In this document: piece by piece, positions 15,600 to 25,533 of the stretch
How the letters are laid out: the number at the start of each line of letters is the position of its first letter
Position numbering within the stretch: the first letter of the stretch is position 1
The notes under the pieces: model-generated
What the model saw: only the letters and a program-made list of their open reading frames with translations
Database searches by the model: none
What the model was told of the DNA's origin: nothing
Position numbers and translations under genes: made by a program
Assembly (NCBI GenBank): GCA_905235745.1
Contig: CAJOMN010000006.1
Coordinates: forward strand, 1 to 64,000
Length of the DNA stretch: 64,000 nucleotides
From: an uncultured Lachnospiraceae bacterium
Lineage (GTDB): Bacteria; Bacillota; Clostridia; Lachnospirales; Lachnospiraceae
Direction of reading: 5' to 3'

Positions 15600-16856
15600 A
15601 TGAAAAAAACACCTTTTATTGATAAGAAAACGGCAGAGGAAATTGATGCTGCGTATCCCACACCTTTCTATGTGTATGATGAGGCGGGAATAATACAAAA
15701 TGTGGAGAATATCAAGTCCGCGTTTGCCTGGAACAAGGGTTTCAAGGAGTATTTTGCGGTTAAGGCAACCCCCAACCCGTTCATACTCAAACTGCTGAAG
15801 GAGCACGGACTCGGAGTTGACTGTTCGAGCCTTACGGAGCTGATGCTCTCAAAAGCCGCGGGATTTAATGGCGACGATATAATGTTCTCTTCCAATGAGA
15901 CTCCCGCAGAGGATTATGTTCTTGCACAGGAGCTCGGGGCTATCATCAATCTTGATGATATTACACATATAGATTATTTTGATAAGCTGTGCGGCCTGAA
16001 TGAGACTATGAGTATCAGGTACAATCCCGGAGGAGTGTTTACCGTTAGCAACGGGATCATGGACAATCCGCAGGATGCCAAGTACGGAATGACTGCCGAT
16101 CAGATCTATGAAGCCGTTAAGATCATGATGTCGCGGGGTGTTAAACATTTCGGCATACATTCTTTTCTGGTGAGCAACACGGTAACCAACGATTACTATC
16201 CAATGCTTGCGGCCAAATTGTTCGAGCTTGCCGCAGACATTCACACAAAGCTTGGCGCCGATATCTCATTTATCAATCTGTCCGGAGGCGTGGGCATTCC
16301 GTATCATCCGGATCAGGAGCCGAACGATATATTTGTGATCGGTGATGAAGTAAGGAAAGTATATGATGAAATACTGGGTAGCGCCGGAATGGGTGATGTA
16401 GCCATATATACCGAAATGGGCAGGTATGTTCTGGGTCCTTACGGAGCTCTTGTTACCAGGGCAATACACGAGAAGCATATATACAAGGAATACATAGGTG
16501 TGGATGCGTGTGCAGTCAATCTGATGCGCCCTGCCATATACGGCAGCTATCATCATATAACCGTTCTGGGCAAGGAGGATGCGCCTTGCACCGATACTTA
16601 TGATATTGTAGGCGGACTATGCGAGAATAACGATAAATTTGCGATCGACAGGAAACTGCCGAAGATAGAGCGCGGGGATTATCTGTATATTCATGATGCC
16701 GGAGCTCACGGGTTCTCCATGGGATATAATTATAACGGGAAGCTCAGGAGTGCGGAGATACTCGTCCACCCCGATAAGAGCTTTGAACTGATCAGACGTG
16801 CGGAGACTCCGCAGGATTATCTCGCTACATTCGATTTTTCCGATTTTACGTTTTAA
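15600..16856 (+). CDS. lysA: Diaminopimelate decarboxylase
   Basis: 418 residues. A fold III PLP enzyme with the PLP-binding Lys in YFAVKATPNP, the glycine-rich phosphate site NLSGGVGIPYHP, the active-site Cys in GGLCENNDKFA, and the C-terminal DAGAHGFSMGYNYNG. These fit LysA, which makes lysine from meso-diaminopimelate. Other members of this group (carboxynorspermidine or ornithine decarboxylases) are less likely given the CENND and YNG signatures. A moderate RBS (GGAGATCGG) precedes the ATG. Confidence 0.88.
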   Translation: MKKTPFIDKKTAEEIDAAYPTPFYVYDEAGIIQNVENIKSAFAWNKGFKEYFAVKATPNPFILKLLKEHGLGVDCSSLTELMLSKAAGFNGDDIMFSSNETPAEDYVLAQELGAIINLDDITHIDYFDKLCGLNETMSIRYNPGGVFTVSNGIMDNPQDAKYGMTADQIYEAVKIMMSRGVKHFGIHSFLVSNTVTNDYYPMLAAKLFELAADIHTKLGADISFINLSGGVGIPYHPDQEPNDIFVIGDEVRKVYDEILGSAGMGDVAIYTEMGRYVLGPYGALVTRAIHEKHIYKEYIGVDACAVNLMRPAIYGSYHHITVLGKEDAPCTDTYDIVGGLCENNDKFAIDRKLPKIERGDYLYIHDAGAHGFSMGYNYNGKLRSAEILVHPDKSFELIRRAETPQDYLATFDFSDFTF

Positions 16857-16890
16857 CTGAGATTGTTGTCAGGGTACGGGAGAGTTACAT

Positions 16891-17313
16891 ATGGGAGAAG
16901 ACAGGAAATCTGTATTCAGGAACAAAACACTTGAGAGGATATCATCTCCGGAGCAGCTTACGGAGTATCTGCGGGTAACCAACCCCGGCATATGGATGGT
17001 TCTATCCGCCGTTATCCTGCTGTTCATCGGAGTGTTCGCATGGGCATGCATCGGAACGCTTGAGACCAGGGCAGATGCCAAAATCATTGTATCAGATGAT
17101 ACGGCGACCATTATAATGGTCGATCCTGTCGAGATAAAGGCGGGAATGACCGTAAACGTGGCTTCGCAGCAGTTTGTGATCGCCTCCGTACAGGAAGATG
17201 AGTACGGAAGGAATACGGGTATCGCAGTAGTTATGCTTCCCGATGGGACTTACGACGGTACGGTCGTGACCGAGTCCGTGCATGCAATTGATTTTTTAAT
17301 AAAGAACGGGTGA
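16891..17313 (+). CDS. Short HlyD-like protein of an NHLM-type peptide exporter
   Basis: 140 residues. The start RNKTLERISSPEQLTEYLRV and a single membrane span at ~34-54 match the NHLM bacteriocin-system secretion protein. The part after the span is only ~85 residues with a lipoyl/beta-barrel-like stretch (VEIKAGMTVNVASQQFVI); the long coiled coil and paired lipoyl halves of full HlyD adaptors are absent. It overlaps nothing but is 4 bases from the C39-ABC gene, clearly one operon with the two ABC transporters. It may be a naturally short form or a contracted one. Confidence 0.78.
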   Translation: MGEDRKSVFRNKTLERISSPEQLTEYLRVTNPGIWMVLSAVILLFIGVFAWACIGTLETRADAKIIVSDDTATIIMVDPVEIKAGMTVNVASQQFVIASVQEDEYGRNTGIAVVMLPDGTYDGTVVTESVHAIDFLIKNG

Positions 17314-17317
17314 GCTG

Positions 17318-19495
17318 ATGCTGCATAAAAAGGTACGATCATCTGTCAATAAAGGTGTTGCCAGGGTTCCGGTCGTAATGCAGCTTGAAGCCCTTGAATG
17401 CGGCGCGGCAGCTCTTGCCATGATCATGGCGTATTACGACAAATGGATCCCGCTTGAACAGGTACGTCTCGACTGCGGTGTATCCAGAGACGGCTCCAAT
17501 GCAAAGAATATATATATTGCCGCGCAGCGATACGGTTTTGATGTTGAGGCATACAAAATGGATCCGGTGTCATTGAAGGAAGAAGGCCGGTTCCCGTGCA
17601 TCATACACTGGAACATGAATCATTTTGTAGTCCTTGACGGATTTTCCGGCAAATATGTTTACATCAACGATCCCGCAAGAGGTGCGGTCAGGATAAGCTG
17701 GGAAGAATTCGACGAGTCTTTTACCGGGGTTGTGCTCAATATGACCCCGTCCGCTGATTTTCGCCCGGAGGGCAGGAAAAAAAGCGTTGTTCAATACGCA
17801 CAGAAACGTCTTAAAGGTGCCGGAATCGCGGTTGCATTTGTAATGCTGGCAACGGCTATTGCATATCTGTTCGGTATAGTTAATTCCGTTACGTCAAGAA
17901 TATTTATCAGCAAGCTTCTTGAGGGACAGAACAGAAACTGGCTCTACCCCTTCATTGCCGTACTTGTACTGTTTGCGTTCGTGCAGCTTACGGTTGCGTG
18001 GATACTGGCGATATACTCACTCAAGATCAGCGGTAAGATGGATGTTACCGGAAGCACATCATATATGTGGAAGGTTCTCAGACTTCCAATGGAATTCTTT
18101 TCGCAGCGCCTTGCAGGCGATATTCAGTCGAGACTCAATCTTAACTCCGGTATAGCAGTGACGATGGCAGGTACTTTGGCACCGTTACTTATCGATTCGA
18201 TAATGATGGTATTCTATCTGGTGCTTATGGTCAAACAAAGTGTATTGCTTGCCGCAGTCGGGCTTGTGACTGTTGCATTGAATCTTGTCGTATCCAGGAT
18301 AATCTCCAACCGAAGAATAAATGTTATACGTGTCCAGATGCGTGATGCCGGCATGCTTGATTCTGCAACGGTCAGCGGCATTGATATGATAGAGACCATC
18401 AAGTCCAGCGGAGCCAAGAACGGATTCTTCACAAAATGGGCGGGGTATCAGGCATCATACAACAGATCCGCAGTGGGTGCGGAAAGGATAGATCAGATCA
18501 TAGGCGCTATTCCGGAATTTCTTGCGACACTTGCCAATTATGCTGTTCTGATAGTCGGTGTGATACTTACCATCCGGGGGAATTTCAGTATCGGCGGAGT
18601 AATGATGTTCCAGGGCTTCCTGACAGCGTTCATGCAGCCTGCACAGACCCTTGTCGAAGCCGGGCAGTCGATCATGGAAATGCGTACTTCAATGGAACGT
18701 ATCGAGGATGTGATGGAGTATCATGATGACCCCGGAATAGTTGAGAGCAGTGGAACGGATGTAAAGCTTGAGAAATTGTCCGGGAATATAGAGATGAGGA
18801 ATGTCACATTCGGCTACTCGTCTCTGGCGAAGCCGCTTATTACCGACTTCTCCCTGACTGTCAAACCCCGTCAGAGCATTGCGATCGTAGGTCCGACCGG
18901 AAGCGGAAAATCAACCATCGGAAAGCTCCTGTCGGGACTCTATCAGCCGTGGAGCGGAACTATTCTGTTTGACGGAAAAACGAGAAATGAATATCCGAGG
19001 GATATCATTACCGGTTCACTTGCGGTAGTGGATCAGGACATCATCCTGTTTGAAGATACGATCGCCAACAATATCAAGATGTGGGACAATTCCATACAGG
19101 ATTTTGAGATGATACTCGCTGCAAGAGACGCGCAGATACATGATGATATTACGGCGCTTCCGGGCGGATACTCCCACCGGCTTGTAAGCGGTGGCAGAAA
19201 TATGTCGGGCGGACAGTGCCAGCGGCTGGAGATCGCAAGAGTACTTGCCCAGGACCCCACCATCCTAATACTTGACGAGGCAACAAGCGCGCTTGATGCC
19301 GCGACGGAATATGAGGTAGTAAAGGCTATCAGGGATCGGGGTATTACATGCATAATAATTGCACACAGATTGTCTACGATCCGTGACTGTGACGAGATAA
19401 TCGTGCTTGACAATGGTATTATAAGCGAACGCGGAACTCACGATGAACTGATAAAAAACGGTGGATTGTACTCGGATCTTATTGACGGGGAATAA
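17318..19495 (+). CDS. NHLM-type ABC exporter with C39 peptidase domain
   Basis: 725 residues. Residues 15-140 are a C39 cysteine peptidase with oxyanion Gln22, Cys28 (LECGAAAL), His102 (NHFVVLDG) and Asp118 (INDPARG), so it should cleave double-glycine leader peptides. Then come six membrane spans (~165-440) and an ATPase with Walker A GPTGSGKST, signature MSGGQCQR and Walker B ILILDEATSALD. It cuts and exports ribosomally made peptides. Family recognition (TIGR03796 type) is from the conserved N-terminal style and the paired second ABC gene. No precursor peptide gene is visible nearby. Confidence 0.9.
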   Translation: MLHKKVRSSVNKGVARVPVVMQLEALECGAAALAMIMAYYDKWIPLEQVRLDCGVSRDGSNAKNIYIAAQRYGFDVEAYKMDPVSLKEEGRFPCIIHWNMNHFVVLDGFSGKYVYINDPARGAVRISWEEFDESFTGVVLNMTPSADFRPEGRKKSVVQYAQKRLKGAGIAVAFVMLATAIAYLFGIVNSVTSRIFISKLLEGQNRNWLYPFIAVLVLFAFVQLTVAWILAIYSLKISGKMDVTGSTSYMWKVLRLPMEFFSQRLAGDIQSRLNLNSGIAVTMAGTLAPLLIDSIMMVFYLVLMVKQSVLLAAVGLVTVALNLVVSRIISNRRINVIRVQMRDAGMLDSATVSGIDMIETIKSSGAKNGFFTKWAGYQASYNRSAVGAERIDQIIGAIPEFLATLANYAVLIVGVILTIRGNFSIGGVMMFQGFLTAFMQPAQTLVEAGQSIMEMRTSMERIEDVMEYHDDPGIVESSGTDVKLEKLSGNIEMRNVTFGYSSLAKPLITDFSLTVKPRQSIAIVGPTGSGKSTIGKLLSGLYQPWSGTILFDGKTRNEYPRDIITGSLAVVDQDIILFEDTIANNIKMWDNSIQDFEMILAARDAQIHDDITALPGGYSHRLVSGGRNMSGGQCQRLEIARVLAQDPTILILDEATSALDAATEYEVVKAIRDRGITCIIIAHRLSTIRDCDEIIVLDNGIISERGTHDELIKNGGLYSDLIDGE

Positions 19496-19512
19496 GGAGA
19501 CATTAGCAGATA

Positions 19513-21705
19513 ATGGGTTGGTTTGAGAACCAGATAGAAGAAAGACGGGAATCGGATCGCAAAATGCTGGAGGATTCGTTCTACAAGGCGGTTGATGCCG
19601 TAATGGGTGACGGAACCTTCGGCAGGATCATGAACGATGGTGCTGCCGCCCAGAGCGCGGTGGATGACATATTAAAGTATTATCATGTCAGTCCGGAAGG
19701 TCATGAAACGAAAGATACCGATAATATATACGACCGGCTGGATCGCAGTCTGAAAACATCCGGCATCATGTACAGAACCGTGCAGCTTGCTCCCGGATGG
19801 TATCGGGATTCGTATGGGATACTGCTCGGATTCCTTGCGGGAGAAGATATACCGGTCGCACTCATCCCGGGACGGTTTTCGGGCTATTACTACATCGACC
19901 CGCAAACTAATAAGAAGGTACATATCGGAGCAAAGACGGCAAAACGGTTGGAAACCGAGGCAGTGTGCTTCTACAGGCCGTTCCCGGATAAAAAACTCGG
20001 ACTCAATGATATCATCATATATATCAAAAACTGTCTGTCAGCCGGTGATATCGTTATATTGGTTCTGGCACAGCTTGCAGCAACGCTTATAGCCATGATG
20101 CTTCCGCGTATCACGAAGATCCTTACGGGACCTGTTATAAACGGGCGTAATATAGGAGCTATCGGCTGGATATCCATAAGTACCTTATGTGTCATGATAG
20201 CCATGCAGATAATGGGAAGTATACAGGGAATGCTTGCGTCAAGGATCGGCACCAAGACCGATATCGGAGTGCAGTCCGCAATGTTCATGCGAATGCTGTC
20301 ATTGCCTGCCGATGTTTTTTCCAAATACAGCCCCGGTGAAATGTGCAACCGTCTGGTCAGTGTCAATCAGTTAAGCGGGATCATTATGCAGGTACTGATG
20401 TCGACAGCACTGGCACTGTTGTCTTCTATATTATATGTATCGCAGATATTCGGTTTTGCGAGTTCCCTTGCCGCACCGGCGCTTGTTATTCTTACATTAT
20501 CCGCCTGTTTTACGGCGATAACAGCATGGGCAAGAATGAAGATAACAAGGCAGCAGATGAAACTGTCGGCGCAGGAGTCCGGAATGAGCTATGCAATGAT
20601 CACCGGCGTTCAGAAGATCAAGCTTGCAGGCGCTGAGAAAAGGATCTTTGCAAAATGGCTGGATCTGTATACCCGGAATTCCCGATTGCAATATAATCCT
20701 CCCCTTTTTCTCAAAATAGATTCGGTCATTGCCACTGGGATCACTCTTGTGGGCAACATTGTCATATACTTTACCGCGGCCAGAGCAGGCATAGACCAGT
20801 CGGATTATTTTGCCTTTACGGCTACGTATGCCATGCTTTCCGCCTCTATTGCAACTATTTCATCTGCCGCGGTTCCGGCCGCCAATATCAGACCGATACT
20901 GGAAATGGCATCACCGTTTCTTGACAACCTGCCTGAAAGCTCAAACGGCGGCGAGGTCGTAACTGGTATCAAAGGCGGGATTGAAATGAATCATATATCA
21001 TTCCGTTATGAAAAGGATAAACCGTATGTTCTCGATGATCTGTCCCTCAGGATCAGTCCCGGGGAATATGTTGCGATAGTCGGAAGAACGGGCTGCGGCA
21101 AATCGACTCTGGTGAGGCTGCTGCTCGGATTCGAAAAGCCCGAAAAGGGCACTATATATTATGATGGCAAGGATATGAGCAATCTTGATACGGAATCGCT
21201 TCGTAAGAATATCGGAACGGTTCTGCAGGATGCCGGGTTATTTCAGGGTGATATATTCCAGAATATAGTGATATCCGCACCGCAGCTTACATTGGACGAT
21301 GCATGGCGTGCCGCCGAGCTGGCCGGTATAGCAGACAATATCAGATCAATGCCGATGGGTATGAATACGATGATATCAGAGGGTTCGGGAGGTCTCTCGG
21401 GAGGTCAGAAACAGCGCATCATGATAGCAAGAGCCATAGCGCCCCATCCGAAACTGCTGCTGTTTGACGAAGCCACAAGTGCTCTTGACAACAGAACGCA
21501 GCGACAGGTGTCCGAATCTCTCGAATCACTGAATTGTACGAGAATAGTAATAGCACACAGACTGTCAACGATAAAACACTGCGACAGGATACTTGTTCTT
21601 GACCGGGGAAGGATAGCCGAGGAAGGAAATTACGATGAACTGATAAGCCGCGGCGGGCTGTTTGCACATCTCGTAGAGCGCCAGAGGCTGACCGGTGCCA
21701 AATGA
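19513..21705 (+). CDS. NHLM-type second ABC transporter permease/ATPase
   Basis: 730 residues. The ~160-residue N-terminal soluble region (MGWFENQIEERRESDRKMLE) has no peptidase motif and is typical of the second NHLM ABC protein (TIGR03797 type). Six membrane spans lie at ~175-440, and the ATPase has GRTGCGKST, LSGGQKQR and LLLFDEATSALD. It probably forms a heteromeric or partner exporter with the C39-ABC protein encoded 17 bases upstream. RBS AAGGAGA. The transcription unit ends toward a convergent tRNA gene with no clear terminator. Confidence 0.88.
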   Translation: MGWFENQIEERRESDRKMLEDSFYKAVDAVMGDGTFGRIMNDGAAAQSAVDDILKYYHVSPEGHETKDTDNIYDRLDRSLKTSGIMYRTVQLAPGWYRDSYGILLGFLAGEDIPVALIPGRFSGYYYIDPQTNKKVHIGAKTAKRLETEAVCFYRPFPDKKLGLNDIIIYIKNCLSAGDIVILVLAQLAATLIAMMLPRITKILTGPVINGRNIGAIGWISISTLCVMIAMQIMGSIQGMLASRIGTKTDIGVQSAMFMRMLSLPADVFSKYSPGEMCNRLVSVNQLSGIIMQVLMSTALALLSSILYVSQIFGFASSLAAPALVILTLSACFTAITAWARMKITRQQMKLSAQESGMSYAMITGVQKIKLAGAEKRIFAKWLDLYTRNSRLQYNPPLFLKIDSVIATGITLVGNIVIYFTAARAGIDQSDYFAFTATYAMLSASIATISSAAVPAANIRPILEMASPFLDNLPESSNGGEVVTGIKGGIEMNHISFRYEKDKPYVLDDLSLRISPGEYVAIVGRTGCGKSTLVRLLLGFEKPEKGTIYYDGKDMSNLDTESLRKNIGTVLQDAGLFQGDIFQNIVISAPQLTLDDAWRAAELAGIADNIRSMPMGMNTMISEGSGGLSGGQKQRIMIARAIAPHPKLLLFDEATSALDNRTQRQVSESLESLNCTRIVIAHRLSTIKHCDRILVLDRGRIAEEGNYDELISRGGLFAHLVERQRLTGAK

Positions 21706-21784
21706 CAGCCGTAAGAATCTTATGAAACAAGCATCATAGATATTGATGTTATGACGGCATTGTTATACAATATGATGCGTAGGC

Positions 21785-21867
21785 TGCAGGTGGTGGGACT
21801 TGAACCCACATGTAGTTGCCTACGGCAGATTTTGAGTCTGCTGCGTCTGCCATTCCGCCACACCTGC
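21785..21867 (-). tRNA. tRNA-Leu (anticodon CAA)
   Basis: 83 bases on the minus strand. The 7-bp acceptor stem GCAGGTG/CACCTGC is perfect with discriminator A. The anticodon loop is CTCAAAA on a GCAGA/TCTGC stem, reading UUG. It has a long variable arm as expected for class II leucine tRNA, and the T-loop GGTTCAAGTCC. CCA is not encoded. Confidence 0.95.
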
Positions 21868-21882
21868 CCACAGGATTTTTCT

Positions 21883-21911
21883 ATAATATCATAGCACCCG
21901 GTATGTTTCAA
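21883..21911 (-). promoter_or_regulatory. Promoter of tRNA-Leu
   Basis: On the minus strand TTGAAA (21906-21911) and TATTAT (21883-21888) are 17 bp apart and point into the tRNA. The region lies just before the divergent start codon at 21925. Confidence 0.7.
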
Positions 21912-21924
21912 GGTTATTTTGTAT

Positions 21925-22275
21925 ATGGAATATATTGACTGTACAACGTGCGAACAGAATATGAATGCATTCATTGAGAACAAGCTTGTCGGAGAAAATG
22001 TCTGGCAGTTTATCACGCATGTGGAAAAATGCAGCGAATGTTACGAGGAACTTGAGACGCGGTATCTGATCGCCGAAGCTTTGGGAAGGCTCGAAAACGG
22101 TGAATCCATAGATCTTCGCAAGGAACTGCTTCAGAAGATAAGGTATATCAAACGGGCAATGTATATACATTATTTTCATGAGGATGCGCTCAGGATATTT
22201 GAGATATTCTCGATGATCATAATAGTATATGAATTCCTGTCCTTTGTATCCGGATACTTCGGGATCGTTTTTTAA
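21925..22275 (+). CDS. Small zinc-finger (HC2-like) membrane protein
   Basis: 116 residues from ATG 21925. The N-terminal CTTCEQNM and HVEKCSECYEELE carry the CxxC and HxxxCxxC pattern of anti-sigma-factor-type zinc fingers (zf-HC2). A linker helix follows, then one C-terminal membrane span (FSMIIIVYEFLSFVSGYFG). Such proteins usually hold a sigma factor at the membrane, but no ECF sigma gene is adjacent, and polA starts 9 bases later. It could sense redox or serve another partner. No clear RBS is visible. Confidence 0.75.
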   Translation: MEYIDCTTCEQNMNAFIENKLVGENVWQFITHVEKCSECYEELETRYLIAEALGRLENGESIDLRKELLQKIRYIKRAMYIHYFHEDALRIFEIFSMIIIVYEFLSFVSGYFGIVF

Positions 22276-22283
22276 TAATATTT

Positions 22284-24923
22284 ATGAGCAATAAACTGGT
22301 ACTTATCGACGGCAACAGCATAATGAACAGGGCGTTTTACGGAGTCCGCGATCTTACTAATGCGGCGGGTCTTCATACAAATGCCATCTACGGATTTCTG
22401 AATATCATGTTCCGGATACTGGGCGAAGAGGAACCCGACTGTCTTGTGATCGCCTTTGACGTGCACGCGCCTACGTTCCGCCATAAGATGTACGACGCAT
22501 ATAAGGGCACGCGCAAGGGGATGCCCGATGAACTCCGGGAGCAGGTTCCTTATCTCAAAAAGCTGCTTGCCGCAATGAATATCACTACGATCGAGAAGGA
22601 AGGGTATGAGGCCGACGATCTGCTCGGAACACTGGCAAAGCGCGCAGAGAAGCAGGAATATGACGTAACGGTGGTATCCGGGGATCGTGACCTGCTACAG
22701 ATAGCAACCGATAAGATACTTGTCAGGATTCCCAAGACCAAGGGCGGCAAGACCGAGATAGAGGATTATCATACAGAGGATGTTATCGCCCGCTACGGAC
22801 TGACCCCGCTTCAGATCATAGAACTGAAAGGTCTTATGGGAGACGCTTCGGATAATATCCCGGGCGTTCCCAAGATAGGAGAGAAGACCGCAACCGAGCT
22901 GCTGCAGCAGTTTGGCGACATAGACAATCTCAAAGAGCATATCCAGGAGATATCAAGGAAGTCTGTCAGAGACACGCTGTCCGAGAATTATGATATGGCG
23001 CTCATGTCCAGGAAGCTTGCCACTATCGAGACAAATGCCGATATCGATCTTAATATTGAGGATGCGAAGCTCGGAGACATATATACAAACGAGGCATATC
23101 TGATAGTCAAGGAACTGGGCTTCAAGAATATTCTCTCAAGATTTGACGAGGCTGCATCGACAGTTGATTCTTCCTATACGGATGCATTCCGGACGGCGGA
23201 CGACGATGATTCGGTAAGAGCCGTGCTTGACCGGTTAATAAAGGCGGGATCGGCATCTTTTTATGTATCTCCAGTAGGTCTTGCCGTTTCCGTGCAGGCA
23301 GACGATACTGTATTTATACCGGCAACCGCTTTGGCCGGGAATATATGCAAAGAGTTTGCAGATACTGTTATGACAAACGGTATCGATATCTGTACATTTG
23401 ATCTGAAGGAACAACTGGATCTTGTTCCCGGTCTTGCCGTATGCGATTATGTCCGGGAGCATGTGACTGACCTGTGTATCGGCGCATATCTGTGCAACCC
23501 TCTCAAGAACGATTATTCTGTCGAGGATGTTGCAAACGAATACGGAAACCTTGTGGTCAAGAGCCAAAGAGAACTGTTCGGTAAGAACGATCTGACGGAA
23601 AGCTACATGATAATGCCCGATCAGGTCATAGAGTATATGTGCACATATTCTTATGTATGCATGGTATGCCGCAGCGCGGTCACCGATAATATAGAGCGGC
23701 TGCAGATGACGGATCTATTCCGCACGATAGAGATGCCGCTTATCCCATGTCTGTATGATATGGAACGGGTCGGGATCAGGCTGCTGCCGGATCAGCTTAG
23801 TGCATACGGTGATAAGCTTGAGGCACAGATCCGCGAGCTGGAAAAAGATATTCACCGTGAGGCAGGAGAGGAATTCAATATCAATTCTCCCATGCAGCTT
23901 GGTGAGATATTGTTTGTCAAGATGGGGATTCCCGGTGGCAAGAAGACGAAGAAAGGCTATTCGACCGCGGCTGATGTCCTTGAAAAGCTTGCGCCGGATT
24001 ATCCGTTTGTCAGGCATATACTTGATTACCGGGCGCTTGCCAAGCTCAAGTCCACTTATACCGACGGTCTGATCGGCTGTGTCGGTGCGGACGGCAGGAT
24101 CCACTCCACGTTCAATCAGACGATAACTGCAACAGGCAGGATATCGAGCACCGAACCGAACCTTCAGAACATTCCGGTAAGAATGGAGCAGGGACGTCTC
24201 ATCAGAAAGTATTTTGTTCCCGAAGAAGGATGCTGTTTTATTGATGCTGACTATTCCCAGATCGAACTGAGGATAATGGCACATATGTCACAGGACGAGT
24301 CACTTATGGAGGCATTTAATTCGGGTGAAGACATACATGCCCTGACAGCCTCAAAAGTGTTCCATACGCCGCTTGCCGATGTTACTCCGCAGATGCGCAG
24401 AAGTGCCAAGGCGGTTAATTTCGGTATAATATACGGGATCAGTACTTTCGGTCTGTCGGAGGATCTTAATATATCCAGGAAGGAAGCAAAGGAATTCATC
24501 GATGAGTATTTTGAGACGTTCCCCAAGGTCAGGGAATACCTTGACGGATGCGTTAACGGAGCCGGAAAAGACGGTTTTGTTGTGACGGAATTCGGAAGAA
24601 GAAGACCTGTTCCGGAGCTTGCAAGCTCCAACTTCATGCAAAGATCGTTCGGTGAAAGGGTTGCGATGAATGCCCCGATACAGGGGACGGCGGCGGATAT
24701 TATGAAGATAGCCATGATACGTGTCAAGACGAGGCTTGAGAATGAAGGCCTGAAGTCACGCGTCATTCTGCAGGTGCATGATGAGCTTCTGCTTGAGGCG
24801 CCATGTGGCGAAACCGAACAGGTTGAGAGGCTTCTTCGGGAAGAGATGGAAGGGGCTGTATCATTATCGGTTCCGATGCTTGTGGAGACATCGACGGGAA
24901 GCAACTGGTACGAGGCAAAATAA
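22284..24923 (+). CDS. polA: DNA polymerase I
   Basis: 879 residues. Residues ~1-290 are the 5'-3' exonuclease (VLIDGNSIMNRAFYG, EADDLLGTLA, VSGDRDLLQ, GDASDNIPG). Residues ~300-470 have the 3'-5' exonuclease fold, but the DxE metal motif is missing, so proofreading is probably inactive, as in Bacillus. The polymerase domain has motif A DADYSQIELR, motif B RRSAKAVNFGIIYG and motif C QVHDELLLE. It fills gaps and removes primers in repair and lagging-strand synthesis. Its stop overlaps the coaE start by one base. Confidence 0.98.
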   Translation: MSNKLVLIDGNSIMNRAFYGVRDLTNAAGLHTNAIYGFLNIMFRILGEEEPDCLVIAFDVHAPTFRHKMYDAYKGTRKGMPDELREQVPYLKKLLAAMNITTIEKEGYEADDLLGTLAKRAEKQEYDVTVVSGDRDLLQIATDKILVRIPKTKGGKTEIEDYHTEDVIARYGLTPLQIIELKGLMGDASDNIPGVPKIGEKTATELLQQFGDIDNLKEHIQEISRKSVRDTLSENYDMALMSRKLATIETNADIDLNIEDAKLGDIYTNEAYLIVKELGFKNILSRFDEAASTVDSSYTDAFRTADDDDSVRAVLDRLIKAGSASFYVSPVGLAVSVQADDTVFIPATALAGNICKEFADTVMTNGIDICTFDLKEQLDLVPGLAVCDYVREHVTDLCIGAYLCNPLKNDYSVEDVANEYGNLVVKSQRELFGKNDLTESYMIMPDQVIEYMCTYSYVCMVCRSAVTDNIERLQMTDLFRTIEMPLIPCLYDMERVGIRLLPDQLSAYGDKLEAQIRELEKDIHREAGEEFNINSPMQLGEILFVKMGIPGGKKTKKGYSTAADVLEKLAPDYPFVRHILDYRALAKLKSTYTDGLIGCVGADGRIHSTFNQTITATGRISSTEPNLQNIPVRMEQGRLIRKYFVPEEGCCFIDADYSQIELRIMAHMSQDESLMEAFNSGEDIHALTASKVFHTPLADVTPQMRRSAKAVNFGIIYGISTFGLSEDLNISRKEAKEFIDEYFETFPKVREYLDGCVNGAGKDGFVVTEFGRRRPVPELASSNFMQRSFGERVAMNAPIQGTAADIMKIAMIRVKTRLENEGLKSRVILQVHDELLLEAPCGETEQVERLLREEMEGAVSLSVPMLVETSTGSNWYEAK

Positions 24924-25513
24924 TGAAAGTCATAGGCATCACGGGCGGAGTCGGAAGCGGAAAATCCGAAGTGCTGAACATGATAGAGGAAATGACGGAA
25001 TGTGTTATCGTCAGAGCGGATGAACTTGCCAAAGATCTTGAGGCTCCGGGAGAGGTGTGCTTCGATCCCCTTGTGAGACTATTGGGAAATGGCGTCCTGC
25101 GAGATGACGGGAGGATCGATCCCGGGAAGATGGCCGGTATGATCTTCGCCGATGGAGATACGGATATTCGGGACCGGGTCAACCGGATAGTGCATCCGGC
25201 TGTAAAGGAACGTATCCTTGCAATGATACAGGAAGCTTCCGATGAGGGAAGAGCCGAATATTTTTTCATAGAAGCGGCACTTCTGATCGAAGACAACTAT
25301 GACACGATAGTAGATGAACTCTGGTACATATATGCCGGCGAGGATGTCAGAAGGAAGAGACTCAGGATCAGCCGCGGGTATTCCGATGAGAAGATAGATT
25401 CGATAATAAGGACACAGAGTACTGACGAGACATTCAGAAAATATTGCAGGGTCTGTATAGATAACAGCGGAACCCTTGAAGAAACCAAGGAACAATTGAA
25501 ACAATTGCTATAA
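24923..25513 (+). CDS. coaE: Dephospho-CoA kinase
   Basis: 196 residues. P-loop GITGGVGSGKSEVL at the start, then RADELAKDLEAPG, where most CoaE proteins have DAD or DSD; the Asp of RADE serves the same place. It phosphorylates dephospho-CoA in the last step of CoA synthesis. It shares a base with the polA stop (TAATG); polA-coaE coupling is common in Clostridia. Confidence 0.93.
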   Translation: MKVIGITGGVGSGKSEVLNMIEEMTECVIVRADELAKDLEAPGEVCFDPLVRLLGNGVLRDDGRIDPGKMAGMIFADGDTDIRDRVNRIVHPAVKERILAMIQEASDEGRAEYFFIEAALLIEDNYDTIVDELWYIYAGEDVRRKRLRISRGYSDEKIDSIIRTQSTDETFRKYCRVCIDNSGTLEETKEQLKQLL

Positions 25514-25533
25514 TTATTTGTGAGGAGAATCAA

